Assembly: GCA_011317545.1 (NCBI GenBank)
Contig: WUJK01000003.1
Location: 3,162,001 to 3,226,000, forward strand
Direction: 5' to 3'
Origin: Coniella vitis
Lineage: Eukaryota; Ascomycota; Sordariomycetes; Diaporthales; Schizoparmaceae
DNA length: 64,000 nucleotides
Shown here: in pieces, positions 48,896-60,303 of the stretch
How the letters are laid out: each line of letters begins with the position of its first letter
How positions within the stretch are numbered: position 1 is the first letter of the stretch
The notes under the pieces: generated by a model
What the model saw: only the letters and a program-made list of their open reading frames with translations
Databases searched by the model: none
Told to the model about the DNA's origin: nothing
Made by a program: the position numbers and the translations under genes

Positions 48896-50747
48896 ATGCC
48901 TGGAAGAGTCCTCGACACATACGAGCAGGTCCCAGTGACCAAGGAAGACTGTAAGCACTGTGCCAGCAAACTCACTGGTTCTCCCCATGTTTGGTTTATA
49001 GATCCCAACACACCTGGAATGAGACATGTACTCACACATGCTGTTTCGCCAACGTTGAAGTGGACTGGGCAGAGCTCGTCACTTTGGACCTGAGCAAGTT
49101 TGACCAGCCCGGTGGCAAAGAAGAGCTCGTCAAGGAACTCGAGCACGCTGTGACCAAGGTCGGCTTCTTTTACGTCAAGAACTTCAACATTTCCCAGAAG
49201 GAGGTCGACCGGCAGTTTGCGCTCGGTCGCGAGTTCTATGCGCTGCCGCTGGCGGAGAAGCTCAAATACCACAGCGATAATGCTTTGATTTCGGGAGACT
49301 ACAACGGCTACAGGCCAGCTGGAACTCGAATGTAAGTTTCTCTAAATAATGCAGGAATGAGCCGTGGAAACCGCTTGCTCCATGACAGGAAAAAAACCGT
49401 TGCTGATAAGCGTCACTCCTGTGCCTACACAGTCTGGGCAACGGCATCAAGGACAATATCCAAGTCTACAACATTCCCAAGTTTGACGGACACCACCAAC
49501 GCCAACAGCCAACCGTGCTCGAGGACAACATTGAAGAAATCGAGCGTTTTGCACGTGTATGTTGGCGCCTCACTCGTGCTCCTATCCCCCTATCCTTTGC
49601 AACCCAAGTCCCCCCCCCAATGAAGAACTCCCTCTCTCTGTTCTCCGCCAGAGGGAACAGCTTCAACTAACTGACTGCGCGCTCTCAGAAATGCCACGAC
49701 CAAGTCATCGTCAAGCTCCTCAAACTCTTTGCCCTCCTCCTCGAGCTCCCCGAGGACCAGCTCGTCAACGAGCACCAGTACGACGTCAAGGGCGAGGACC
49801 ACCTGCGGTACATGCACTATGCTGCTCGCTCGGCGGCAGAGAACAAGCTCGTCGGCGAAATGTACGCCCCCGGCCACACCGACCTCGGCTCCATCACGTT
49901 GCTGTTCCGCCAGCCCGTGTGTGGTCTGCAGATTCTCAACAGTGATGGCGAGTGGAAGTGGGTGGTAAGTTCTCCAGAGGCGTTGTCCTTTTGCCTCCTC
50001 CTCGTTTTGTCTCCTGTTGAGTCAAAAATAAAATTGCCCATGAGCCATCTGCTTCCCGTCTACTATATGACCCCATATCCGGAATTTTGTCTCCCATGCC
50101 CAGGTGTATACACGCAAAGCCAGGAGAGCTTAATCCATGCTTGATCCATTTTTTTATTCTTCTAACAATCTTCCAACAGAAGCCAATGGACGGCACAATC
50201 ACAATCAACACATGCGACGCCCTAACGGCCCTGACGGGCGGCCTCATCAAGTCCAGCATCCACCGCGTCCACGCACCGCCGCAGGACCAGGCCGAGATTG
50301 ACCGCCTTGGCGTTCTCTACTTTGCCAGGTGAGTTTCCCTCCTTTCTCTCTCTCTGTCCAGAACATCTCCAAAAGAAAAAGATGATGAATCCACACACTT
50401 TAAGTTCTTTGTGTCGTACACACGCTTCCTAGAGGACATATGTATACATACATATATGCAATATGCTAATCGAGTCTCTACATTGGGCTCGCTCAAACCC
50501 CAGACCAAACAACCACGTCGTCCTGGACCCCATCCAAAACAGCCCGCTGCTTCAGCGCCTCGGCAAGACATCCAACGTCTTCACCGAGCTGGGAAAGCAC
50601 CTGACGACCGAGGAATGGGTGCAGATTCGCCAGCAGCAGCAGCAGCGCAAGAAGAAGGGCGCGGAGGTGACTGCGGATGGCAAATATTACTACCCCAAGG
50701 AGGACTTGGAGATTCTCCCCGGCTTGAATGCTACCATCCACAATTAG
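48896..50747 (+). CDS. 2-oxoglutarate/Fe(II)-dependent dioxygenase (IPNS-like)
   Basis: Six exons, 48896-48950, 49061-49331, 49433-49556, 49689-49964, 50180-50328 and 50504-50747, give 372 residues. The N-terminal DIOX_N-type region (VKELEHAVTKVGFFYVKNF, then REFYALPLAEKLKY) is followed by the jelly-roll oxygenase domain. Iron ligands His213 and Asp215 are in GHTDLGSITLLF and His270 is in SSIHRVHAPP. The arginine expected to bind 2-oxoglutarate is Arg284 in D-R-L-G-V, where the usual R-x-S has Gly. Such cytosolic enzymes hydroxylate, desaturate or cyclise small molecules; the substrate cannot be predicted. The C-terminus has an unusual QQQQQRKKKGAE stretch. The first intron ends at the AAG before TGGACTGG, chosen because it restores the family sequence. 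It is convergent with the HET gene, 273 bp apart. Confidence 0.9.
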
Positions 50748-51020
50748 GTAGGAAGGATTGTGTGTTGCATGTGATTGGGATGAGGTATATAGCGTTATGT
50801 GAGCCGTTTATTCTTGTGCCCTGCCTGATATAGCTCTGGCTACCGTGCCACAACGAGCGAATTTTGAGCGCCAAGCGAGCGACTTGGTCGTGATGCCCTT
50901 TCCCCGTTGGAGATGTTGAAGGATGCTGTCAATCTGTCAACCTAGAAGGTGTATGTATGCCTTCATGGATTCGAAGGAGGTTTCAGAAACAAACAGCCAA
51001 ATCTAAAAAGATGAAGCAAA

Positions 51021-53141
51021 TCACATAATCCTCAGAGTCTGTTCTTTTGCGCCATCAAACAGCTTCATCGGATCGTCCTTGGGGTCGTCTTTGGAATATG
51101 CCAGCCCTACTCTGCAATACGAGCCTTGCTCCGACCTGGACGGCCCCAAGAGCAAAGCGTAGTGCCGAGGTCTATATCTCGCCAATCGTCTCTCCTCTTG
51201 ATCGGATCCTTCACTCCCCACATAAAAGGCCCATGCCATTGCAAGTGACAGAACAGGCTCTTCGGGCGAACGCAGGACCGCTCGAGCTCGATACAATTCG
51301 CCATTATGGTGCTCAAGAATCGCATCAGTCCGGCAAGACCAGTCGCGCGTGTCAGGTCCCGAGAGGAAATAGCCCAATTCGGTGCTCTCTGTCAAGGAAA
51401 CTCGCACAACTCTGCCCCGAATGACCATGTGACCATTAGAACTCACTGTGCCAAACGGATTCAGACCGGATACTTCGCAAAAGATGTCCAGAATCGTGGT
51501 ACTTGCTTGAAACAGATGCGGCAAATGGATGGCCCAATACACCCTAGCGTTGATGGAAGCCCACGACCATGACGGCGCAACATAGTTCCGCGGCGAATCC
51601 ACACGAGAGTAATAAGTGCTCACAGGAAAACGTTGCCACAGTAGGGTAGTCGGTAGCTGATTCTCCCATAGTCCTGCAAGATACCGGCTTCTGTTAACAC
51701 TAGCAAAGATGCTTGCTATGCCGCTTAGCGCAGGAAGTCTGTCGATTTCGTAGCTAAGTGCACGGCCCGAGTACTCTCCAATGCATTTTTCCCATGCCAT
51801 ATGAACCACAGCGCGAGAATATGACGCGTTCTCTTCCCTCTCTAGTTCTTGACCTGTCTGGGTTACCGATGGCGACGGCCATCCGTCTTGGCCCTCGGAT
51901 TCGAGCATCATGCGTTGCAAATGCGGCGAACACACACCAGGATCACCTTCGACATGGAAGTCCGATGACCACCCATAGACGCAGTCCCATGCCAGGCCTT
52001 GAGGAGTGAAATGAACTACTCTCCGGGAAAGGGCAATTTCCTGAAATGTCCACGCGCGAGTGAACGCTGGCCCCAACTGTGTCAAGTCCAATGCTGATAT
52101 CACCGGCCTGGCCACAAGATCCGCTGTGCCGAACTTGAGACTTACGTCTCCCCAGTATGACGGTCTTGGCTCGAACAGGGACACGTGCGGATTGGGAGAG
52201 GACACGGCCGATATGGTCAGCGTCGACGAGTTGAAGTAGTGTCCCATCTTGGATGATTCCAATTCCCAATCCTCGCCAGAGTCTTGCAGGATGCAGAGGC
52301 AGTCAATCCAGATAAGGTCAATGTCTAGCTTCCGTGCAAGTGTAATAGCATCCTGGAAAAGCACCGGGAGCTCTTTCTCACATAGCCCCCTCAACATGCC
52401 AGCGAGGCTCGCCTTGGTCAGCTGGACCGACGCCGCGCCTCCCCAGCAATAACTCAAGGTGGCATAGCGACCACAATGTGCAGCATCTTGAACCAGTGTC
52501 AATGCTGGACTGTCAAGGGTGCCGATGCTGAGAACCCTTTTGGGCATGGGCCGAGCATCTCCTGCTGTGGTACATATACCTGAGCCATGCTTTGCTGAAC
52601 AGTGCTTGGTCTTTTCCAAGACGAACGCCGCCGCACTGTCAGCAGTATCTTGTATATTGAAAGGCGGGGGTGCAGGCAACGCAGGCAGGTTGGCGAAAGG
52701 CTGTGGGAGTCAGTCTTGGATCGGACTGTCTGGACAACAAGTTGATCTTACATGCGGCGCTGGACAACATGTGAGAGGAGTCCGTTGAGACGACAGTGGG
52801 CCTGCTTGTGATCCGGAAAAGATGGCGAATGATAGTCCGATAGGTGATGACTTCAATGTTTCTTGGCCTACACTCAAGTTTGTTTCGCGTGAGTCATAAT
52901 AGGCAATGACACTGATGGCTTGACCTGGTCTCTGATGCAGTGCCATGTAGGCCATCGTCGTGAGGCGGCGCCCGAAATCATACTGTTCCTGCTGAGCTCG
53001 CACAAAATGCCCGACCAAAGTCTCGAGAAAGTGGCAGAATGTACAGTTTTCATTGAATGCGGTAACTGTGACAGGTCTCTTCAATACTCGTAGGTCATTG
53101 CATTGGCTGCACCGTCTAGGAACTGGATTGTCGCTCGACAT
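51021..53141 (-). CDS. HET-domain (heterokaryon incompatibility-like) protein
   Basis: Exons 53141-52752 and 52700-51021 on the minus strand (51-nt intron) give 689 residues. The N-terminal part has two Cys pairs, C-S-Q-C (Cys11, Cys14) and C-T-F-C (Cys33, Cys36), which could bind zinc. The HET domain starts around residue 209 with Y-A-T-L-S-Y-C-W-G-G. It continues with LPVLFQDAITLARKLDIDLIWIDCLCILQDSGEDW and the STLTISA motif to about residue 300. A long variable C-terminal region follows. HET proteins are fungal; some trigger cell death after fusion of unlike strains, while most have no known partner. No NACHT, WD or ankyrin repeats are seen, so a function in incompatibility is only suggested. 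It lies in tandem with eIF3d, 593 bp downstream of it. Confidence 0.93.
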
Positions 53142-53733
53142 GGTCAAGCACCAGCGCGTACACAAGCAGCAGTCTGACCCTGGCTCCAAGGCCGCGGAGA
53201 GCTCCAATACTGATGGGCGTTGATGGGCGTGGATAGGCAGGTAGGCTGTCAAAGAAAGCGTACTGATGCGCAGACAAGGGCTCCTGTCAAAGACGGGCAA
53301 ATCAAGACTGCCACAACCTGGGGAGGGACGCTTACTCGAAGAGAAGGGAACTCGCGTGGCTATGCCTGTTCGCAAATGCATGCATGGGCCTGCTTATTTG
53401 TACGTACACAGGTATCGCTTATCCGCGAGGGCGAGTCTGCAAAGTGGAAAAACAACCGGCAGTCTGCTGCTTAGCTGACTGCACGTACCAGGTCTGGACT
53501 TGCCCGCTATCGGCCAGCCGTTCCTTTCAAGGCGCCAGGTTGAGGAACAAATATTGTTGCTACTCTCTTTCCACGACTTTGACTATGACCACATGGCAAT
53601 TTTACACTTTCACACATGCGTTGTTGACGAAGCACAGGAAGTACCATGGTGACCCATGTTAAGAAAAATCTTGTCAAGTCTCCAGTCATTTTGTCTACTA
53701 ACCTCATTGCGTTGCCCCGTCCGATCAAACACT
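53142..53733. other. Intergenic DNA between HET gene and eIF3d
   Basis: 592 bp holding the HET promoter and the eIF3d 3' end. Nothing else is seen. Confidence 0.6.
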
Positions 53734-55691
53734 TTACTCGTCTTCCTCCTCGACAGCCTCGACTTGAGCATCGTCCTCCTCGTCCTCGTCCAGGCTACCA
53801 GCAGGCACCTCGTACAGACGCAGGATGCTCTTGTTGGGGTCCTTGACCAGGACATACTTGACATCGCTCGGGCCCTCGGCCTTGAGGATGAAGTCGCAAA
53901 TGGTGCGCACAATACCCCAGCCGTTGGAAAGGGACAGGTTCATCTGGTTGGCAAAGTCGCGGGGCTTCCAGCCAACAACACCCAGAATGACGTGCTTGTC
54001 ATTGGCCTTGGGGTTGGCACGAGAAACGAAACTAAACACAGATGTTAGTCACTGATCGGCATTGCTTGGAGAGTGCTGACAAGAGATGGTACGATGTGAA
54101 AAAGGCAAACAAAAGATAAAACTTACCCAATCTTCATGGCGTCAGCCTTGGCCAAGATGCTCTGCACGGTCCAGCGAGCCAGCTTGCAAGAGTTGTTCTT
54201 CATCTCAGTTGCCACAACGGCACCACGCTGCGACACGAGCTTGCTGCGCCAGTCAAGAGCGCCGCCGCTGCCCTGCGCCTTGTTGTCGAACTCGTTGAGT
54301 GCGTGGACGGTGAGGAACTGGTCCTCGCCGTTGATGGCGTTCTTCTGCACAGCGTCCAGCTCGGTACGGACGACCAAGTACACGGGGTCCTCCTCGTTGG
54401 TCGACAGGTCAAACTTGCGGTACTTGTAGGCCTTGGAGGCTGGCGGCTCGGTCTCGTGAGCGGCATCGTAGAAGGGGTTGCCGTGGGCCATCTCGACCTT
54501 GTTGGACTGGTTCTCCAGCACCACCTGGTTGGCAAAGTTGTGGTTGATGTAGGTAGCCTCCTCGGCCAGCGCCGCTGGCTGGTTGATGCTCTCCTTGGAG
54601 CCCTCGGAAGCCTCCAGAGGAGCGTCGTAGGCGTTCTCGTTGACAGTCACCATGTCTAGCGCAGCGTTGTCGCGCTTGTCGAGGAAGACCTTGTTGCCCT
54701 GCTTGGAAATGACAATGTCCCACGGGTAGACGGAGCGCGGCGCGCACATGAGCATGGACAGCACGCTGTCGGTGGCGAAGATGGTTGCCTCGTTCTTGTC
54801 GGCCAGCTCCTGGATGACGGGGTCGGAGGAGGTTGTGACATTGTAGGCGGCACGGTCCATCAGGTTGAGCTTCTTCTCGGCAGCCTTGACGGGCTGCTTG
54901 TCGAAGGTGCGGTCGTAGTAGTAGACGAAACCGTAGCTGTCCACATCCTCGCCCTCGTCGGCGTCCAGGTTCAGCTTGCTCAAGCGGTTGAAGTCAATCT
55001 CCTCCAACAGCTTCCAGTCGGGGCGGATGTTGATGGAGGCATCACGGTTGCGCTGGGGCTTGTCGTAGTCCTTCCAGCCAAAGCGGCGGCCGCCACGGCC
55101 ACCACCCTGAGCATTGCGCCCACCGCGTCCGCTGTCGTACCCACCGCGTCCGGTGCGGGTCGTCTGCTGGCGGCCGCCGCCACGTGCATCTGTGCGAGCA
55201 GCACCCCGCGCGCCACGGCCACCACGTGTGAAGACGGCGCCACGGCCGAAGCGGGTCTTGGGGGCGTCGCGAACGTTGGACACGACAGAGAAGGAGGCCT
55301 CGTCCTGCTCGGCGGCCGGAGCGGCGAAGATGGAGGCGGCGTTGAAGCCGTACGTCTGTTGGTCTAATCATGGCAGAATGACAGGTCGCGTCAGTCATTG
55401 CTGAAATTGCTGAAGCGATGGCGGGCCGGGGGTGGGAAAGGCTGCAATGGAAGGGCAAATGTGCAAGCCGGGAAACGTACCTCTGTAATTCCTGTTGTAC
55501 TGGTTGCGACCGCCGCGACCGTCACGCCCGTCCTTGCCGTCAGCGGTCCAGTCGGCCATGCGGCCCAGCTTGTCGCCCTTGGAGAAGGGCGCATAGGGCA
55601 CGCCGTCGAGAGTGGTCTCGGTGGTGATGGAAGGACCCCATCCATCACCGTCGGGCAGCGCCGAGATGAGGTCGGCGATCGAGGAAGTCAT
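53734..55691 (-). CDS. eif3d: Eukaryotic translation initiation factor 3 subunit D
   Basis: Three exons, 55691-55481, 55363-54127 and 54031-53734 on the minus strand, give 581 residues. The start is MTSSIADLISALPDGDGWGPS, followed by PYAPFSKGDKLGRMADWT, highly conserved in eIF3d. Residues about 110-168 form an Arg/Gly-rich stretch (repeats of RGG and GGR). The following domain, FGWKDYDKP through SILAKADAMKIGFVSRANPK and GWKPRDFANQMNLSLSNGWGI, is the cap-binding-type core. The C-terminus is strongly acidic (DEDEEDDAQVEAVEEEDE). eIF3d is a peripheral subunit of the eIF3 complex on the 40S ribosome and can bind mRNA caps on selected transcripts; it is called Moe1 in fission yeast. Confidence 0.97.
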
Positions 55692-56570
55692 GGTGTTCGC
55701 CTTGCGTCTTGTCTGACTCGAATGCACCAAGGCTCTTGTCGATGGGCTTGGCCAAGACAGCAGAAGGGGAATTTGTGTGGTGGGAGGGGCCACGGATGAT
55801 GGGTTGGACGTGGGCGCTGGCTTTGTTTGCTGTGCTGATTGTTCTGCGAGGTTCGCCTTTGGGAAATTCGAGCCAAAATCGAACTTTTGGTGGGGTTAGC
55901 GCCGGGTGGGGCCCAAGGAGAGAAAGCTTGGGGAGCACCTATCAGAAAGGGCCAAGGCTTGCAGGGGAAGTCTCCTCTGGGCCGGGTACGTACATACTTG
56001 GGCTGCTAGGGAGTACATACAGTAGTTGCCAACCTCAACGGCACAAAAACAGCTAACGGATTGCGAAGACTGCGATATTCTAGTCTTTCGTTTCCTACCT
56101 GGGTAGCCTCTCTGTTTCTACATCCTTGCACTGCACGTACACACATCACGGTATTATGTACAAGGGGCGTTCGTTGTTTACCAGACAGGACAGGTTTTCA
56201 GACCTACCTTGTGCTACCGTTCACATCGACAATACTGATTTATGTTCTCTCTGCCACTTTTCAGGCCTTGAGCTGGTTCAAATGTGACTATTATTCTCTT
56301 CCAACTTTGCAAAACTATTCAACGCAAACGCTGAGGCAAATAGCCGTATCGCATAAGGCTGCGGGTATTGTGACGAAACGATACAACAATGAAAAAGCAA
56401 GAAGAGGGAAAAACGAGCAACGATGAAGCATCTTTTCATGCCGTACTCTATTCCCAAAACAAAACGACCGATATAATCCAAAAAATATAGGGCAATAGAC
56501 TATGTGTGTTTTGCGTCCTTGGCACCCTTGATCATCCTCAGTTCATTACTTTCCAAAGGTTCCTTTTGCT
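55692..56570. other. Intergenic DNA upstream of eIF3d
   Basis: 879 bp comprising the eIF3d promoter and the 3' flank of the second MFS gene. Short open frames are not recognisable as genes. Confidence 0.55.
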
Positions 56571-58701
56571 CTATGTAGCCTTCTCGTCGGGAGTGTTGCT
56601 ACCATCGACACTCTCGCTCGGAGGCTTCTCGCCTCCCAGCACGCCACCTCTCACCGTGTTCGAGGTTGTACGCGCAAAGTAGTTGTGTGCCTCGGCAGAA
56701 AATTCAGTGTCCATCACGGGCTGCTCGCCCTTGACTTCCTTCTCGCGTCTCTCAGCCTCCTGCAGCTCCCAGTCCCTACGGAGGTCGGCAACCTTCTGCT
56801 GTAGGTCGAGTTCTGGGTTGTAGTGCTTGCCAACACCGCGCATGCGCTCCCAGAGACTCAGGTGCTGGGGGTGCACTGCGATACCGTGGTACTGGTCCTC
56901 CTTGCCCTCGAGAATGTACTGCCACCGGCGCTCCTGCTCCTTGAGGTCCAAGCCGGTTGTGTCGGGAAGCCAGATGAAGGTGAACAGCATGCCGGCCAGG
57001 CCGAACCAGGGAACAACGTAGAAACGCGTCTGGGTGTCGATGTAGTTGTAGAGAATGGCAGCGAGCAGCGCACCAGCCTTGCCCATGCAGGCAGAGAACC
57101 CGTGGGCAGACGCGCGGACCGGGGTGGGAAACACCTCGCCAGCCACGAGGAAAGTGACAGCGTTGGGACCGAACTGGTTAAAAAAAGATGACAAATAGTA
57201 CATGGCCTGGAAGGAGTGAATGCCCGCCTCTGACGAGTAGTACTTGTACTTGAAGGCCGGAATGACAAAGCACAAGAAGCAGGCAAGGAATCCAATCTGC
57301 TGCATCATCTTGCGACCATACAGCTTGTTGTCGATCAAGAAGGAGGCCAGGTAGTAGCCTGCCAATGCGACGAGAATGTTGTACAAGTTCCAGATCCAGG
57401 TGGTCATAATGGAGCTCGAATTGTCGGTGACGACTTCAATGAAGGAAGACTGGAAAAGCTTGTTGCCGTAGAAGAAGACGTCGTTGCAAAACCAAGCACC
57501 AGCAGTGGCAATGATGCGACCACCAAAGTACTTGAAGGTCAGGCGCAGGGAGTTGACGTCGTAGCCCGTGACATTGGCCTTCTTCTTGGCGATCTGCAAC
57601 TGGCGCGAGGCTTGGGGCATCTTGTAGGCACGGTAGTAGGCGAGCCAGAGGGTTCCGACGGCAGGGATGGCAAAGGACAGGCGGAAGACGACCTGGGTGC
57701 TCTCGGTGCCATAGGGCGGGCTGCCGTCACCGTGGTGGAAGATGAGCAGCAGGATGATGAGCAGGGCCTGGTTGGCGAGCTGGCCCCAGCCCTGCATCAG
57801 AAAGGCCGAGGTGACCTTGCGTCCACGGTGCAGACGGTCCTCGCGGGTCGAGACCTTGCCGGCTCCAACAGCGTTCTCCATGGACGACGTGGCCGTCATG
57901 GGGTACTCACCACCGACACCGAACGAGTAGATGAAGAGTGACCAGGCATAGCAAATGACCCAGCCTTCGAGCGAGGTGCCCCAGGACGCGGTGAGCATGA
58001 TCAAACCGAGAACCATGATCAGAGCATCCTGAATCAAACCCCACCGACGACCGACCCAGTCACCAATAAGCTAATTGCGGGGAGGACCAGGTCAGGACAA
58101 GAAGCTCGCGAAGAGATAACAAGACCCAAAATAAGAGTCGAACGGAGCAGGGTTGGAAAGCACTTACACCGACAGCAACCTGGCCGCACATGATACCAAT
58201 GATTTCCAAATAGCTGACGGCAGCGATCCAGTTAATGTTACACTCGCCGTCAACCGTCTTTGTGCCCCAGCATTCTTTCCAGCCATCAGTTTTGGCAAAG
58301 TAAGAGCTCAGGTTTCCGATAGAGAACAGGACGTAACCCTCGAGACCGAGACCAGCACCAGGCAGAACAGCATTGCGCCAGTACCAGCTGAGGGGGCTGA
58401 GAGGGTCCTTCTTCATCATGCGGCCAATGGTGGTGAGCTCCTTCTTGGTCTCCTGCGAGTCGACCTTGTTGACGAAGGCGACGCGCTGGCGTAGAGGCAG
58501 ATCGGCCCAGTACACACCTTCGGCCGTGTACGAGTCGTCTGGGTGGGTGAGGTAGCCGAAGATCTCGCGCTCCTCCTGCGAAGTCAGTCCATTGTGGGTG
58601 GGGAACTGGTATGTCTCGTCTCCGGTCTCTGGGCCGTGAGGCACGGGGATCTGGCCGACAGTCGCCTGGTGGTGGCGCTCGTGCTCAAGATATTGCGACA
58701 T
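56571..58701 (-). CDS. MFS transporter, sugar/phosphate-type (substrate unknown)
   Basis: Exons 58701-58168 and 58070-56571 on the minus strand (97-nt intron) give 677 residues. About 100 hydrophilic residues precede the first membrane segment. The conserved loop after segment 2 reads L-I-G-D-W-V-G-R-R-W-G, a G-D-x-x-G-R-R type motif of the major facilitator superfamily, followed by GVGGEYPMTATSSMENA, resembling the G(I/V)GG(D/E)YP motif of PHS-type phosphate and related carriers. The second half has GEVFPTPVRASAHGFSACMGKAGA and W-L-P-D-T-T-G-L-D-L, typical of sugar_tr family members. The C-terminal tail is about 125 residues, hydrophilic. It is a plasma-membrane carrier by family. Substrate is open: phosphate, glycerophosphodiester or an organic solute are possible. 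Confidence 0.85.
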
Positions 58702-60266
58702 GGTGACTGCGCGACGTGGCGGTGGCAGCACGCGCAGGTGTGTGAAGGATAAGACAAAAGTATATAGTGCCTGTGCCTGTCACAGAGAGGCCGTTGCGTA
58801 AGCGTAGGCGTAGGCGGGAGGAAAGCCGCACGAGAGAATGAGGGGGGGGGTTATGGTGAAGTTCTCTAGAGAGCTCGAGCAAGAGAGAGGAGCACAAGCA
58901 CAGGCTAGACAGAGGATGAGGCGGGTTTTAAAGCAGCAGCAGCAGCAGCTCGCCTCGCCCGGCAGCGTTGACAGTACGTTAATCCGATGGAGATGGCACC
59001 GCAGAAAAAAAATGCAGGGTAGCGACGCTCGAGGTAGAGGCGGGATCCTTGCGAATGCAACCTGGTGGGGTGGGGCTGGGCTGTCCGGCCCTGCCCTGTC
59101 CTGCCTGTCGTGCCTGCTACTTGTCGGAAGATCGCAGAAGCAGGAGCGCCCCACCACAGATGGACCGGGCGAAGGTGACTAAAAGGAAAAAAACAGCCAG
59201 ATTTTATGGAGCCTCTGACGGCCGAAGGCGAACACAGAGGCGGAGAGAGGGGGGCCGGAGCAGATACGTTGCACAATAGAACGCTAGACAGACAAACGCG
59301 GTGAAGATCATGGGCAAATAATGACATATGAGAAATGGTAAGGAAAGAGACACTGGCTGCGATACACACCAGAAGAAACCAGCAGCAAAAAAAGCGACCC
59401 CTCCGTCCAAAATCAGCAAGGCTCAACCCCAGGCTGCCCTGGCTGCTTCACCCGTCGCCATGTAAATACCTAGTACTGTGCTATGTATGCAAAGGGTAAA
59501 GTGGCACATGGAATACCTTGATACTTGGTTTGGGCTGAGACATGCCCAAACTGGTAAGCACTATGAAGATACATAGTACGCTGGGGAACAAGACGGTTTC
59601 GATGTCTCAACTACCTCAGCAGCAAGCTACCATGGCACGTACCCGCTGGCTGTCCTGGCTGCCACATTATCAGAGATGCTCATTGCACGTGCTCAGGTGG
59701 AGCAGCTCGTGTGCTTCAGTGTCTGTTTTGAGAGACTGCGAGTAAAGGCGAAGGGGGCGCAACGTGCAACGACGGCTGTGATGGAGTCACAACAACAACA
59801 AGGTACCGCAACCTGCCCGCTGAGATACAAAACTACCATGTACGAGTACTTTACAATAACAACCTTGGCTTGCCCCCACGGCGCACAGCAGCACATGGCC
59901 CAGCTGCCTCCTGATGGATTGCGCTCAGAAGGGGGCCATATTCGATATGTCCTGTCGACTTGGCACGCTCCGCAACAACGGGCTCTCAGTGGACGGCGAT
60001 GTGTAATGCAAATGTCGACAGAGATGCTCAGTGGCGCGTGAATGGCCCGGAGGATCAACAAGCGTGCGAGCATACTATGTAGTGAGCCTAGAGCACGCGC
60101 GCCCATGCCATCCTCCTGGCCACGGCTTCACGGCCAAAAACCCAGGCTGCGCTGCTACTATGTACAACGTGGCTGGATTGCGGCCCCTAAACTCTCTTGT
60201 GGTGGTGGAGTGGGCTCTTTTTCGTACCCGTACATACATAGTCGTAGCGGCGGAGTGCCCCGGGCT

Positions 60267-60303
60267 GCTGGCTGGGCTGGCTGGCTGGCTGGCTGGCTAG
60301 CTG
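60267..60303. repeat. (CTGG)n microsatellite
   Basis: About seven GGCT/CTGG tetramers stand in tandem in intergenic DNA. Confidence 0.85.

Noticed and set aside
54200..55458. Several 100-140 codon frames over eIF3d
   Set aside because: Alternative-phase shadows of a GC-rich conserved gene.
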